Below, one piece after another: positions 52,504-62,100 of a stretch of 64,000 nucleotides of DNA. Numbering within the stretch: position 1 is the stretch's first letter; each line of letters starts with the position of its first letter. A model generated the notes under the pieces. The model did not search any database. It saw nothing but the letters and a program-made list of their open reading frames with translations, and was not told the origin of the DNA. The position numbers were made by a program, and so were the translations under genes. Origin of the DNA: an uncultured Desulfobacterales bacterium (GTDB lineage Bacteria; Desulfobacterota; Desulfobacteria; Desulfobacterales; JAHEIW01); contig CAMYLV010000018.1 in NCBI GenBank assembly GCA_947259495.1, positions 1 through 64,000 of the forward strand, given 5' to 3'.

Positions 52504-53220
52504 ATGATTGAAATCCGAATCCAACCGAAAATATTTGAGGACTATCCCACATTTCGGCGCGGGATAGTGATAGCCAGAAATATAGTTAATCAAGGCCATT
52601 CACCGGAACTGGAGGACATGCTCGGCCAGGCTATCGAGCAAGCGGCCCGGAAGCCCATTGATTTAAAAACAGACCCGCCGGCTGCGACCTGGAATGAGGC
52701 CCACCGCCTATTCGGTTCGAATCCGAATAAATTCCCGCCGGCGCATTGCGCCCTTTTAAAACGCGTTCAGAAGCCGGGGGCTCGAATGCCGTTCATCAAT
52801 AAAATAGTGGCCATTATGAACATCAACTCCATTGAGGCACAAATGCCCGTTGGGGGTGATGACGTCATACGGGCTGGCGGCAGCCTGGAATTGCGGTATG
52901 CCGACGGCAGCGAGACCTTCACCCCACTGGGCAACCCTGATAGCAGTGAACATCCGGTCTCCGGGGAAGTCATCTATGTGGTCTCTGAAACAAAAGAAGT
53001 GATGTGCCGGCGCTGGAACTGGCGCAATGGGCATAACACCCGCATTGCCGAAGACACTCGCATCATTGTTATGAATATCGACGCCCTGGGTGAGGACAGT
53101 GAAACCCGCGCAGTTACGACCCGGGATCGGGTCGCCCGGATGCTTGAAAAATTCGGTCAGGCAGAAGTGATCACAACGTTGCTGTCCCCTGGACAGCCAG
53201 CTTATCCATTTGAAGCCTAA
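52504..53220 (+). CDS. B3/4-domain protein
   Basis: 238 aa. FRRGIVIARNIVNQG, LLKRVQKPGARMPFINKIVA and EVIYVVSETKEVMCRRWNWRN are shared with the B3/B4 domain of phenylalanyl-tRNA synthetase beta. Stand-alone forms may edit or bind mis-acylated tRNA; function not proven. Its end is close to the PilZ gene, but no coupling is evident. Confidence 0.7.
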   Translation: MIEIRIQPKIFEDYPTFRRGIVIARNIVNQGHSPELEDMLGQAIEQAARKPIDLKTDPPAATWNEAHRLFGSNPNKFPPAHCALLKRVQKPGARMPFINKIVAIMNINSIEAQMPVGGDDVIRAGGSLELRYADGSETFTPLGNPDSSEHPVSGEVIYVVSETKEVMCRRWNWRNGHNTRIAEDTRIIVMNIDALGEDSETRAVTTRDRVARMLEKFGQAEVITTLLSPGQPAYPFEA

Positions 53221-53301
53221 TCAGAAACATACTACGACAGCTGGGTTCAAGAATATCATCAAAATGCCGATAACCCTAAGGGGCAATTTCAATCAGATAT
53301 C

Positions 53302-53979
53302 TTGCCCATGGCTGCCTTCGAATCGCAAGTCGATCAGAGACGCTCAAAAATTTCAGGATGGCACGGTACATGTGAAATGGACGAAAATCCGGAAAATAGA
53401 AATAATGCCCGCATCAGCTATAAGTCGCCGGTGACGATCGAAAATTTGAGAGCCGGCATCATTTATCAGGCCAGAATGCTCAATTACAGCAAGCATGGGC
53501 TGTATTTTGAGACGGACAACTTGCTGCATCTCGGCGATGAGGTTTTCATCGGGGTCGAATATTCACCGTACAGTGATTCCCATGATACATATGAGTGTCT
53601 GCGGGCAAAAATAATGTGGCGCCGGAAGCTGCCGACATCACACTTTAAGTATGGTTATGGTGTTAAATACAGTATCGATTATAATAAACAAAAATTGCGC
53701 AACGGCAATTTAAAAATTGAGGATGATCAGAGAAAACACACCCGCAAGCGCTATTCCCAGAACCTCCTGTTCGCCACCCAAAACAAAATCCTCAAGGGAC
53801 TGGCTAAAAATATTAGCCCTTCCGGCGTATTTATTCAAACCAGTCACCGTTTGGAAGTGGGACATACCGTCACACTGGTTGTCCCATTAAAAAACGATAA
53901 AACAGCCAAAATAAAAGGCGAGGTCATCTGGTCTGGTCCGGAAGGATTCGGTGTAAACTTTATAAGCATCAAACGCTAA
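53302..53979 (+). CDS. Tandem PilZ-type protein
   Basis: 225 aa. Two copies of the PilZ layout. First: RNNARISY and LNYSKHGLYFET. Second: RKHTRKRY (RxxxR as RKHTR or TRKRY) and NISPSGVFIQT. The N-terminal stub VDQRRSK recalls the DRR proteins weakly. Likely c-di-GMP effector; the first copy has a poorer RxxxR, so it may be a non-binding YcgR-N-like partner. ATG 53302 is tentative; no ribosome binding site stands out. Confidence 0.7.
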   Translation: MPMAAFESQVDQRRSKISGWHGTCEMDENPENRNNARISYKSPVTIENLRAGIIYQARMLNYSKHGLYFETDNLLHLGDEVFIGVEYSPYSDSHDTYECLRAKIMWRRKLPTSHFKYGYGVKYSIDYNKQKLRNGNLKIEDDQRKHTRKRYSQNLLFATQNKILKGLAKNISPSGVFIQTSHRLEVGHTVTLVVPLKNDKTAKIKGEVIWSGPEGFGVNFISIKR

Positions 53980-54220
53980 GGCTCCCTGCGGTGCAGCCTT
54001 AAAAAACTAACCCCCGGGCACTTCAGCGACACAGCACCACTAACCCTGTCCCCATGATGCACCAGCCTGTGCCGGCATTGCTTTTTATTCTTCGCTACAG
54101 CAGCGGCAACCATCCATGAAGCTTATCGCAAGATTTACTTAAGTTTACATTTGTTGTAGGGTATGAACGTAATACCATTTTGTGTTTTTGTTGATATCCC
54201 ATTCAAACGTGGAGGATAAA

Positions 54221-54811
54221 ATGACTGCAGCAATTATTATCGGCGGAATCATTCTTTTGGCAATCATTGTGGTGGCGGCGATATACAACAGTCTGGTCAC
54301 GCTTCGAAACCGTTACAAAAATTCGTTTTCTCAAATCGACGTCCAGCTCAAACGCCGATACGACCTGATCCCCAATTTGGTTGAAACGGCCAAAGGCTAT
54401 ATGAAGCATGAGCGCGAAACGCTGGAGGCCGTCATCAATGCCAGAAACAGCGCGTTGACAGCCAGCCAGAAAGCCTCCGGCAACCCCGGGGATCCGACGG
54501 CAATGAAGGATCTGGCCAGCGCCGAAGGATTACTGGCCGGGACGTTAGGCCGCCTTTTTGCTCTGGTTGAAAATTATCCTGATTTGAAAGCCAATCAAAA
54601 CATGCTGCAGCTGCAAGAGGAGCTGACGTCTACTGAAAATCGCGTCGCCTTCGCGCGTCAAGCTTTTAACGATACCGTTACGGCTTATAATATCGCCTGC
54701 GAGAAATTTCCTCACACCATCATCGCAGGCATGTTTAATTTTTCCCAGGCTCAACTGCTGGAGTCCACCGAAGCGCCTGAAGAAAGACAGGCGCCCAAAG
54801 TATCCTTTTAA
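54221..54811 (+). CDS. lemA: LemA family protein
   Basis: 196 aa from ATG 54221 (GGAGG upstream). One N-terminal membrane helix (IIIGGIILLAIIVVAAIYN), then the helical LemA domain with RNRYKNSFSQIDVQLKRRYD and LIPNLVETAKGYMKHE, and a partly conserved NxRIAFARQAFNDTVTAYN region. LemA proteins sit beside M48 proteases or TPM proteins; here the M48 start (ATG) overlaps this stop by one base. Confidence 0.92.
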   Translation: MTAAIIIGGIILLAIIVVAAIYNSLVTLRNRYKNSFSQIDVQLKRRYDLIPNLVETAKGYMKHERETLEAVINARNSALTASQKASGNPGDPTAMKDLASAEGLLAGTLGRLFALVENYPDLKANQNMLQLQEELTSTENRVAFARQAFNDTVTAYNIACEKFPHTIIAGMFNFSQAQLLESTEAPEERQAPKVSF

Positions 54812-56718
54812 TGGACTTTTTTAAACAACAGGATATTGCCAGAACGAAAACCAGCCGGTTGATCGGTTTGTTTTTCCTGGCTGTACTGGCAGTCGTGCTG
54901 GCAGTCTATGCAATTGCGGTTACGATTCTGTTTTTTTATGGCAGCCGTCAGCCGGGATTCAACCCGGCAACCTTTGACTGGGTCCAGCCCCGTCTGGGAT
55001 TCTGGGTGGTGAGTGCCACCCTGCTGGTTATTTTTGCCGGTAGTTTGACAAAAATTGTCGCGCTGGCCAAGGGTGGTGGTGCTGTGGCCGAAAATCTGGG
55101 CGGACGACTCATCAATTCCGCAACCACAGATGTTGACGAGCGCAGATTGTTGAACGTTGTGGAAGAGATGGCGCTGGCGTCCGGTATACCGGTGCCGCAG
55201 GTTTACATCCTTGACCGCGAAAAAGGCATCAATGCCTTTGCCGCCGGCTACTCTCCCAATGATGCCGTGGTTGCCGTTACCCCCAACTGTTTGAAGTTGC
55301 TAAAACGCGATGAGCTTCAAGGGGTTATTGCCCATGAATTCAGTCATATTTTAAACGGGGATATGCGCTTGAACATCCGTCTGATCGGTTTTCTCAGTGG
55401 AATCATGGTTCTCGCCAATATCGGATATCTGATTCTGCGGTCCCGAACGGGAAGCCGAAAAAGCGGGGCTCAAATTGTTCTGATCGGAATCGGCCTGCTA
55501 ATCATCGGATTTGTAGGGCATCTGTTTGGCCGCATCATTCAGGCGGCTGTTTCCCGCCAGAGAGAGTATTTCGCAGATGCCTCGGCGGTCCAATTTACGC
55601 GCAATCCCATGGGAATTTCAGGGGCTTTAAAAAAAATCGGCGGGTTTAAGCTGGGATCCCGAATTCGATCGCCGTATGCCGGTGAAATTTGTCACATGTT
55701 CATCGCAAAAGCCGTCGGCACCCTGTTTGCCACCCATCCGCCGCTGCCGGATCGAGTTCAGCGTCTCGATCCGGGTTTCGACGGCCGATTTGAGCCCTTA
55801 AAAATTCCTGACATTCAAACCCCGCCCCTTGCGCCGCCACTTAAAAAGGACACGGGGGATGCAACAGCGCATCCGGCAGCGGCATTTACGATGGGTGTGG
55901 CTGCGGTCAGCAATCGTCCCGGTGACATCACCGCACGTGATATCGATCATGGCCAAAAACTTTTAAATGCTATTCCAGCTGAAATCAAAACCGAACTCAG
56001 CGATATTTTAGGGGCCATGGCCGTCACCTGCATGCTTTTGCTCGATGAAGATCCGCAGATCAGAGACATTCAAATCAAACGCTTGCAAAAGCATGCTCCA
56101 GGGCGGCTTATCAGGCATCTGGTAGCTCTCGAGGCGTACTTCAAGGCGTTTGATCTGCAACTGCGGCTGCCCATTCTGGATTTAGCTCTGCCGGTTTTAC
56201 GCCAGATGTCTGCTGGCCAGTATGCAGAATTTAAAGCGTTTATTCAGATTCTGGTGGAGGCCGACGCACGGCTTTCTTTTTTTGAATTTGCGCTTCAACA
56301 AATCATAACGCACCGGCTGGGAGCCACCTATCGGCGCCACAAAAAGGAAGTTGTATATAAAAACATCGCGTCGCTCGCTTTAGATGCCGTCAATATCCTT
56401 TCGCAGCTTGCACATGTCGGGCATCCCCGGGAAGTGGCCGCGAAGGCCGCATTCAACTGCGGGTGGGAAAAATTGCAGATCAAGGATTCTCGCTGGAAGA
56501 TGCTGCCGGCCGGCAAGGTGTCATTCGGCGCATTGCGGGTCGCCCTGCAGCGTTTTTCCCTGGCCACCCCGGGCGTTAAAAAAACCTTCCTGGATGCCTG
56601 TGCTTACTGTGTGCTCCATGATGAACATGTTACCCTGGAAGAGGCTGAGCTTGTTCGTGCTGTGGCCTATGCTTTAGCCATTCCCCTGCCCCCCTTTCTG
56701 GATACTTTCAACGATTGA
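54811..56718 (+). CDS. M48 family membrane metalloprotease
   Basis: 635 aa, larger than HtpX. Two membrane helices near the N-terminus, zinc motif HEFSH at 175-179, third ligand in REYFADASAVQF, and two helices following the HExxH. The C-terminal ~300 residues are a soluble, mostly helical extension with no domain I recognise. Its ATG overlaps the lemA stop (TAATG), as in many LemA-M48 pairs. Probably degrades membrane or envelope proteins. Confidence 0.9.
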   Translation: MDFFKQQDIARTKTSRLIGLFFLAVLAVVLAVYAIAVTILFFYGSRQPGFNPATFDWVQPRLGFWVVSATLLVIFAGSLTKIVALAKGGGAVAENLGGRLINSATTDVDERRLLNVVEEMALASGIPVPQVYILDREKGINAFAAGYSPNDAVVAVTPNCLKLLKRDELQGVIAHEFSHILNGDMRLNIRLIGFLSGIMVLANIGYLILRSRTGSRKSGAQIVLIGIGLLIIGFVGHLFGRIIQAAVSRQREYFADASAVQFTRNPMGISGALKKIGGFKLGSRIRSPYAGEICHMFIAKAVGTLFATHPPLPDRVQRLDPGFDGRFEPLKIPDIQTPPLAPPLKKDTGDATAHPAAAFTMGVAAVSNRPGDITARDIDHGQKLLNAIPAEIKTELSDILGAMAVTCMLLLDEDPQIRDIQIKRLQKHAPGRLIRHLVALEAYFKAFDLQLRLPILDLALPVLRQMSAGQYAEFKAFIQILVEADARLSFFEFALQQIITHRLGATYRRHKKEVVYKNIASLALDAVNILSQLAHVGHPREVAAKAAFNCGWEKLQIKDSRWKMLPAGKVSFGALRVALQRFSLATPGVKKTFLDACAYCVLHDEHVTLEEAELVRAVAYALAIPLPPFLDTFND

Positions 56719-56727
56719 TCCGGATAA

Positions 56728-56850
56728 TTCAGTGTTCAGGTGTCGGGTGTCAGTTTTCAGAAGACAGAGGCCAGAGGACAGAAAACAGTCTGCTATTTGC
56801 CGTCTGTCATCTGTTTTCTGTGCTCGGTCATCTGTATTTTCCTGACACCC
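56728..56850. repeat. CAGAAGACAGA-type intergenic repeat
   Basis: TTCAGAAGACAGAGGCCAGA and later CCGTCTGTCATCTGTTTTCT form imperfect inverted arms. Same family as 29163-29273. Confidence 0.65.
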
Positions 56851-56934
56851 ATAATAAAACCGTGTTTTGTAACTTACATCAGAGACACGACACTATAAGC
56901 TATTGCCAGACTGTGCGCGCAGGTTTTTTTTGAA

Positions 56935-57492
56935 TCAGGGATGTTGAGAAGCAGACAGGATGCGGCGGGCGGTCCAGTAATATTCCCCCCAATAATGTTT
57001 ATCGATTTTCGACACGGTCACGCCTTTGTTTTTAGAGGCATGCACAAATTCGGACCTGCCCAAATAAATGCCCACATGCCGAGGGTAGGATGGCGGCCTG
57101 AAGAACACCAGGTCCCCGGCCCGAAGCTTTTCAATAGGTACCGGCCGCCCGTGCCTGACCTGTGCGCGGGTGGTGCGCGGCAAATCCATATTAAAAACAT
57201 CTTTATAGACCGCTTTTACAAATCCGGAGCAGTCGATTCCACCGTTGCCGTTGCCCCCCAGACGATGGCGTGTTCCTTGCCAGCGCCTGTATTCCTGACG
57301 CAGCCGTTTTTCGATGTCAGCATCAACTGCATGCCCTTTGACGGCTTGCGCATGTGCGGGTTCGGCGGTTGTCACGTGAGATGGTTTGGGGGGCGTCGCA
57401 CATCCCACAATCAAAAAAAGTACAGCCAGAATAAAGGCGCCATGCAAGCCTAGTGATTTACAATTGCAGAAGATTTGAACAGCACGTTTCAT
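56935..57492 (-). CDS. NlpC/P60 lipoprotein endopeptidase
   Basis: 185 aa. Signal peptide with lipobox LIVGC. Catalytic Cys in GGIDCSGFVKAVYKD, His in PRHVGIYLG, and a second His in EFVHASKNKG make the C40 papain-like triad. It cleaves D-Glu-mDAP links in peptidoglycan stems at the outer membrane (family knowledge). Linker of about 60 residues precedes the domain. Confidence 0.9.
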   Translation of the reverse strand: MKRAVQIFCNCKSLGLHGAFILAVLFLIVGCATPPKPSHVTTAEPAHAQAVKGHAVDADIEKRLRQEYRRWQGTRHRLGGNGNGGIDCSGFVKAVYKDVFNMDLPRTTRAQVRHGRPVPIEKLRAGDLVFFRPPSYPRHVGIYLGRSEFVHASKNKGVTVSKIDKHYWGEYYWTARRILSASQHP

Positions 57493-57937
57493 TTTTAGTT
57501 GCCCGCTTTAAAAATCGTTAAATGGGTTCATTTTATAGAGGTTGTCAAAAAAACGTTCCGATATTCCAACGTTTTTTTCTACAACCACTTATGCCGCAAT
57601 TCCTTGAATCGGAACACTATTATGGAAAGCGGTAAAAATAGAGATTTTATATAGTTAAAGATCGGCTAAAATTACCATTTCTTGAGTTATAGCAGACCGT
57701 GTGCCTGTACAAAGCCTTGCAATTTTATGCCTTTTAATTGGAGACGGTCAGTCGGTTCGCAAAGTCGACAGGTCGACGCGATTTTCAAAAATATGAACGC
57801 CGAAAAGTTGCCTGCGCCAATCCGTGTTTTATAATTAAAGAAGAATATTACCAGAATCCTGCATGAAAATTAATGAGAAGATGAAAGCCGGCGACTTTTG
57901 CAAAATTCAGGTGTTAGATTTAAGCGGAGGAAAATTT
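57493..57937. other. Divergent intergenic region with repeat
   Basis: 445 bases; a MITE-like copy at 57534-57636, and a detached AATCCTGCATGAAAATTAAT module at about 57855 that matches the inside of copies 3744 and 13709. No other feature. Confidence 0.5.
57534..57636 (-). repeat. MITE-like repeat, copy 9 (reverse)
   Basis: 103 bp, TATAGAGGTTGTCAAAAAAA through CGTTTTTTTCTACAACCAC to ATTATGGAAAGCGG plus degenerate TAAA. Hairpin arms are present. Confidence 0.8.
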
Positions 57938-58390
57938 ATGCGTAACGTAATCATTGCTTCTATATTCGTGCTCGTATTTGCCCTGCCGGCAGCAGCGGAA
58001 CCCGGCTTAATTAATGTAAAAAGTTCGCATGACGTTAAAAATACAGCCGATCGTCTGGAAACGGTTTTAAAAGAAAAAGGAATGACCGTCTTTTTGCGGA
58101 TCAACCACAGCGAAGCTGCCCGCAAGGTGGGGAAAAAATTACGGCCAACGGAACTGGTGATATTTGGTAATCCAAACGTCGGCACGCCCCTGATGCAATG
58201 CAGCCAGACGGTGGCGATTGACCTGCCGCAAAAAGCGCTCATCTGGCAGGCTGAAAGCGGACAGGTATGGCTGACCTACAATGATCCCCGATACCTGGCA
58301 ATGCGTCATGGGATCGATGGCTGTAAAGCGGTTCTGGATAAGGTGCGAAATGCACTTAAAAATTTTGCGCAGGCCGCCACCCAGCCTTAA
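57938..58390 (+). CDS. DUF302 exported protein
   Basis: 150 aa from ATG 57938 (GGAGG). Signal peptide to about residue 20 (ALPAAAEP). SSHDVKNTADRLETVLKEKGM, RPTELVIFGNPNVGTPLMQ and VWLTYNDPRYLAMRH are DUF302 motifs. The fold is small alpha/beta; role unknown, found in anaerobes and thermophiles. Monocistronic. Confidence 0.85.
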   Translation: MRNVIIASIFVLVFALPAAAEPGLINVKSSHDVKNTADRLETVLKEKGMTVFLRINHSEAARKVGKKLRPTELVIFGNPNVGTPLMQCSQTVAIDLPQKALIWQAESGQVWLTYNDPRYLAMRHGIDGCKAVLDKVRNALKNFAQAATQP

Positions 58391-58568
58391 ACCGCCGAAG
58401 CCAATCATCTATGTCGATTGCGCTTACCCGCAAAACTGCGTCTATCTTTCGATGCTCAGCTTTATAGAGGACTGGAAACGTATTTTACCCAGACTGTAAC
58501 CCGGGGACATGTGCGCATCTATTTTATCGCTTCTATCCAGCGCACAATATCTGACGATGTTGCTGAGA

Positions 58569-59297
58569 TTACAGGTTGTCAATGAGGTATAAGACGGGAA
58601 TTCCAAAAAGCGGATAGTTGCGGTCTACGTTACCAATTCCCAATCCCAGAATATTGTTACTGCAAAATAATTGGGGCGCATCGAAAAAATCATTAAACCC
58701 ATAGGGGGCCACATCATAATCGGCCAGCGCCATAAAGGGCAATTTGCGTTCATTCATCAGTTCTGCAAAATGGGGATGCGTAATAGATAAAAATTGAAAC
58801 CCTTCGGCAGCACAGCCGGTAGCCGAATTAAATTTTTTGCGCGCCTGGGAGACTGTCATATTAATGTGCCTTTCACCAGGCTGAATCCGGGCACAATAAA
58901 AACCCTTTGGCCGCGCCGGCGCACCAGGGCGCAGTCGAATATTCTGCGGTTTTTGAAAGTCAATATATTCGCACCGCCAGGTTCTTCGGCTTCTGCTTTT
59001 GAGAGCATAATTCCACGCCTGCTCTGCGGATAAAACAGGATCAGCATTGCCCCGGCCGTCATCACCGAAACCGAAGAAGATCGCAGTTCCGATGTATCCA
59101 TGAATCCTTCCATCTGCGGCTAATTTTGGCGGTGTCATCATCTCCGCCCTCTTAAACTCAGTGTTTGGAATGCGCCATTTCATTTTACGATTGGCTTTTT
59201 GCCAGGCTCCGATCTGCTCTGCAAAGGGAAGGATGCGATTACCCGGAGATTTCGCTTGCAATTTCAAAAATAAACTTCGAAACCAGGATATAGCCAT
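58569..59297 (-). CDS. Unknown protein at end of copper-type cluster
   Basis: 242 aa from ATG 59297 (CAGGAGG on the coding strand). No recognised domain or signal sequence. Contains GYIGTAIFFGFGDDGRGNAD and many aromatic residues; it may be a hydrolase-like fold but I cannot place it. Encoded 36 bases after the multicopper oxidase, probably the last gene of that transcript. Confidence 0.6.
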   Translation of the reverse strand: MAISWFRSLFLKLQAKSPGNRILPFAEQIGAWQKANRKMKWRIPNTEFKRAEMMTPPKLAADGRIHGYIGTAIFFGFGDDGRGNADPVLSAEQAWNYALKSRSRRTWRCEYIDFQKPQNIRLRPGAPARPKGFYCARIQPGERHINMTVSQARKKFNSATGCAAEGFQFLSITHPHFAELMNERKLPFMALADYDVAPYGFNDFFDAPQLFCSNNILGLGIGNVDRNYPLFGIPVLYLIDNL

Positions 59298-59333
59298 TTT
59301 TCCTCCTGGCAAATGATTTGAATCAGCAACCGA

Positions 59334-60614
59334 TCAAGCACTGTTAAGCCGATAAGCGACGGTTCCCTTAGGGTGTTTATACCAACCGGGGTCCTGATCA
59401 TAAGAGCTCAAGTTATCGCGGACCTTGACGACCGTAAACATTCCACCCATTTCAATGTTGCCGAAAGGTCCCTTGCCCATCATCATCGGCAGCGTATTTT
59501 TAGGCCCCGGCATGTGATCCGCGTGGTCGGCGTGTTCGGCCATTCCGCTCTGCCCCATGGCCATATAACCGGGTATCAGCTTGCGAATTCTGTCCTCCAG
59601 GCCTTTTTGATTGGCACCCAGGGTATTGGGGATATCATGCCCCATGGCATTCATGGTGTGATGGGATTTGTGGCAGTGCAGGGCCCAGTCCCCGGGCGCA
59701 TCGGCGATAAATTCAACATTGCGGGTCGCACCCACGGGCACCAGCACGGTGGTCTCCGGCCATTGTCCGGGTGCTGCAATTTTACCCCCATCGGTGGCTG
59801 TGACGTTAAAGGAATGTCCATGGATGTGGATCGGGTGTTCGTCCATACTGAGATTCGCAAACCGAAGGCGCACGCGGTCTCCGGTTTTGACCACCAGGTG
59901 ATCGATGGCCGGAAACACTTTGCTGTTAAAGGTGAACATGTTGAAATCCAGCATCACGGCCGGGTCCGGCCGATAGGTGCCGGGATGAATGGCCCACTCA
60001 TGCAGCATAATGGCAAAATCCCGATCAATTCTTGGACTTTCAAGCTTCTTGGGATGGATAATAAAAAAGCCCATCATACCCACAGCCAGTTGCAGCATTT
60101 CATCGGCATGCGGATGGTACATGAAGGTGCCGTTTTGGCGCAGCGTGAATTCATAAACATAGGTCTCACCGGATTTGATCTGGGGCTGCGTAAGGCCGCC
60201 GACGCCGTCCATGCCATTGGGCAGAAAGATTCCATGCCAGTGAATGCTGGTGTGCTCGGGCAATTTGTTGGTCACCAGAATACGAACCCGATCACCCTCT
60301 AGCGCCTCAATGGTCGGACCGGGCGTTTGCCCGTTGTACCCCCAGCACTTGACTGTCATACCGGGCGCAAACTCACGTTCAACCGGTTCGGCAATCAAAT
60401 GAAACTCTTTGACACCGTTTTTCATTTTATACGGCAGCCTGCTGCCGTTGGGGGTAACCACTGGACCATAATGCGTGCTGCTTTGATGCTTTGAAGATTG
60501 CGCGGTATGCGTATGATCCTGATTTTTTGAGGAAGCCGCTTCGGCCTTTTTCAGCAAGGTACCCCCGGTAAGACCGGCCAAAGCTGAGATAAGTATTTGA
60601 CGTCTAGACAGCAT
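59334..60614 (-). CDS. Multicopper oxidase, Tat-exported
   Basis: 426 aa. Tat signal (SRRQILISALAGLTGG). The four copper motifs are present: HIHWHG-type (SIHWHGIF), MYHPHADEM, HPIHIHGHSF and HCHKSHHTMNAM, giving the type 1 site (His, Cys, His, Met) and trinuclear cluster. Related to CopA/laccase-type oxidases that detoxify Cu(I) in the periplasm. A Met/His-rich insertion (HADHADHMPGP) near the C-terminus fits copper handling. Confidence 0.92.
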   Translation of the reverse strand: MLSRRQILISALAGLTGGTLLKKAEAASSKNQDHTHTAQSSKHQSSTHYGPVVTPNGSRLPYKMKNGVKEFHLIAEPVEREFAPGMTVKCWGYNGQTPGPTIEALEGDRVRILVTNKLPEHTSIHWHGIFLPNGMDGVGGLTQPQIKSGETYVYEFTLRQNGTFMYHPHADEMLQLAVGMMGFFIIHPKKLESPRIDRDFAIMLHEWAIHPGTYRPDPAVMLDFNMFTFNSKVFPAIDHLVVKTGDRVRLRFANLSMDEHPIHIHGHSFNVTATDGGKIAAPGQWPETTVLVPVGATRNVEFIADAPGDWALHCHKSHHTMNAMGHDIPNTLGANQKGLEDRIRKLIPGYMAMGQSGMAEHADHADHMPGPKNTLPMMMGKGPFGNIEMGGMFTVVKVRDNLSSYDQDPGWYKHPKGTVAYRLNSA

Positions 60615-60645
60615 GTGATGGACTCCTTGATTGATTCTTTTTTAG

Positions 60646-62100
60646 TCAGTTCATCCGGTTTGCACGGATATCCTGCTTATTCATCGGGAATGTTGCGGTC
60701 GGATATGTCTGAAAATCACCTTTACTCTGCATGCGCGCCGGCGGGAGTTTTCCGCCTAACGATCGCTGCATGTCGGCTCGAATAATCCAGTAATCTCTGA
60801 CAGCTTCCAGATATTTTTGATAGGCTTCAAATTCCTGCTGCTTGGCCATCAGCAAGTCAAAGGCGCCGATAAGCATGTAATTGTATTTTTTAAAGGTCAA
60901 ATCGACGATCTGTTCCCTGAGCGGTAAAACGGTCAGGCGATAATGATCGATTCGGTTCCGCTGCATGATCAAACGGTTTCTGAGGGAACGCACCGCTGAA
61001 CGAATCTCGATCGCATGGGCCGCCAGCCTGTTTTGACTGCGACGTAGCTGTGCCTCCAGCCGGGCAATGTCTGCCTGCCGTTGGTTGAAAATGGGCAGCT
61101 CGATTGCCAGTGAAGGCCCGCTGACCCATGTTTTATCCGTTTCACGTTCGGTGCTGATCCCGACTTCTACATGTCCGACCCAGCGCCAGTCGACGGTTAT
61201 GCCCAGAGCCTGGGCCAGGGCTTCAACCGCTTTTCTTTCAACCGCCAGATCGAGCCGGTTTTCTATGGCCACCGATTCCAGATGTTCCAGCGGAATTTCA
61301 GCGGCTGGAATATCCGGCAATTGCTCGGGAAGACGCCAGCTGGTTTGGGGCCCCCAGAGGCCCATATAGCGCGTCAGCTGCTCGCGCGCATCGAGATAGG
61401 CAGCTTCGCTGTGGGACAGCTCCAGCCGCGCCTGCTCAAACTGGGCCTTTTCGTGGGCCAATTCAAGATCACCGACATTGCCGGCCGAATGCAAGCGCTG
61501 CGCCAATTCGAAAGAATTTCCGCCTGCAAGGGTGATTTCGTTTCTCAAATCCCTGATCTGTTTGGCGCCGAGTACTGTAAAATAGGACTTGCGCACATCG
61601 GCGACCCAGCGAATCACCTCGTCGGCCACATGCAACTTCACCTGCTCAAAGCGGATGGCGGAAAGTTTCTTGCGGGCCGGCAGCATCAGAAGATTTAAAA
61701 AATTTTGCGTAATTTCGAATTCATAATTGTTCGATTCCGCAGATTTATTCGGGAAGCGCGCCCGGCCGAACAGCACCGGATTTTCAAGTAACCCGGCCTC
61801 GACAACATCGGCCTGCGTGATTCCCAGATCTTCATATACAGCTTGCAAATTCGGGTTGTTGAGCAAAGCGATTTGAACAGCCGTTTCGGGAGTGAGCTCT
61901 TTATTGAGCAGTTCTTCGATGGCCTTTTTGACCGCCCGGTCGGCTTCGGTGGTCTGGTTCCAGTGCAGATTGTAGTCAACACGCTGCCCGACCAAATCCT
62001 TTACCTCATTAAAACCGGCTTCTTTGGGAACCTGGGCGCATCCGACCACGATAAACACTAAACATAAAAGAAGCGATGGATGCCCTGATTTTAATCTCAT
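60646..62100 (-). CDS. TolC-family outer-membrane lipoprotein
   Basis: 484 aa. Lipobox VVGCAQ. The two OEP repeats of alternating helices (e.g. QIALLNNPNLQAVYEDLGIT and VAIENRLDLAVERKAVEALA) fit CusC/TolC. Overlaps the Met/His-rich lipoprotein upstream by four bases (ATGA) and lies 31 bases ahead of the oxidase gene. Probable outer channel for copper or silver; RND and membrane-fusion partners are not in the window. Confidence 0.88.
   Translation of the reverse strand: MRLKSGHPSLLLCLVFIVVGCAQVPKEAGFNEVKDLVGQRVDYNLHWNQTTEADRAVKKAIEELLNKELTPETAVQIALLNNPNLQAVYEDLGITQADVVEAGLLENPVLFGRARFPNKSAESNNYEFEITQNFLNLLMLPARKKLSAIRFEQVKLHVADEVIRWVADVRKSYFTVLGAKQIRDLRNEITLAGGNSFELAQRLHSAGNVGDLELAHEKAQFEQARLELSHSEAAYLDAREQLTRYMGLWGPQTSWRLPEQLPDIPAAEIPLEHLESVAIENRLDLAVERKAVEALAQALGITVDWRWVGHVEVGISTERETDKTWVSGPSLAIELPIFNQRQADIARLEAQLRRSQNRLAAHAIEIRSAVRSLRNRLIMQRNRIDHYRLTVLPLREQIVDLTFKKYNYMLIGAFDLLMAKQQEFEAYQKYLEAVRDYWIIRADMQRSLGGKLPPARMQSKGDFQTYPTATFPMNKQDIRANRMN

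Noticed and set aside
52711-52728. GGTTCGAATCC resembling a tRNA T-loop
   Set aside because: It lies inside the B3/4-domain gene in a clear codon context, and no acceptor or anticodon arms surround it.
56941-57453. 170-codon + strand frame opposite the NlpC/P60 gene
   Set aside because: Antisense shadow; the minus strand carries the full catalytic triad and lipobox.
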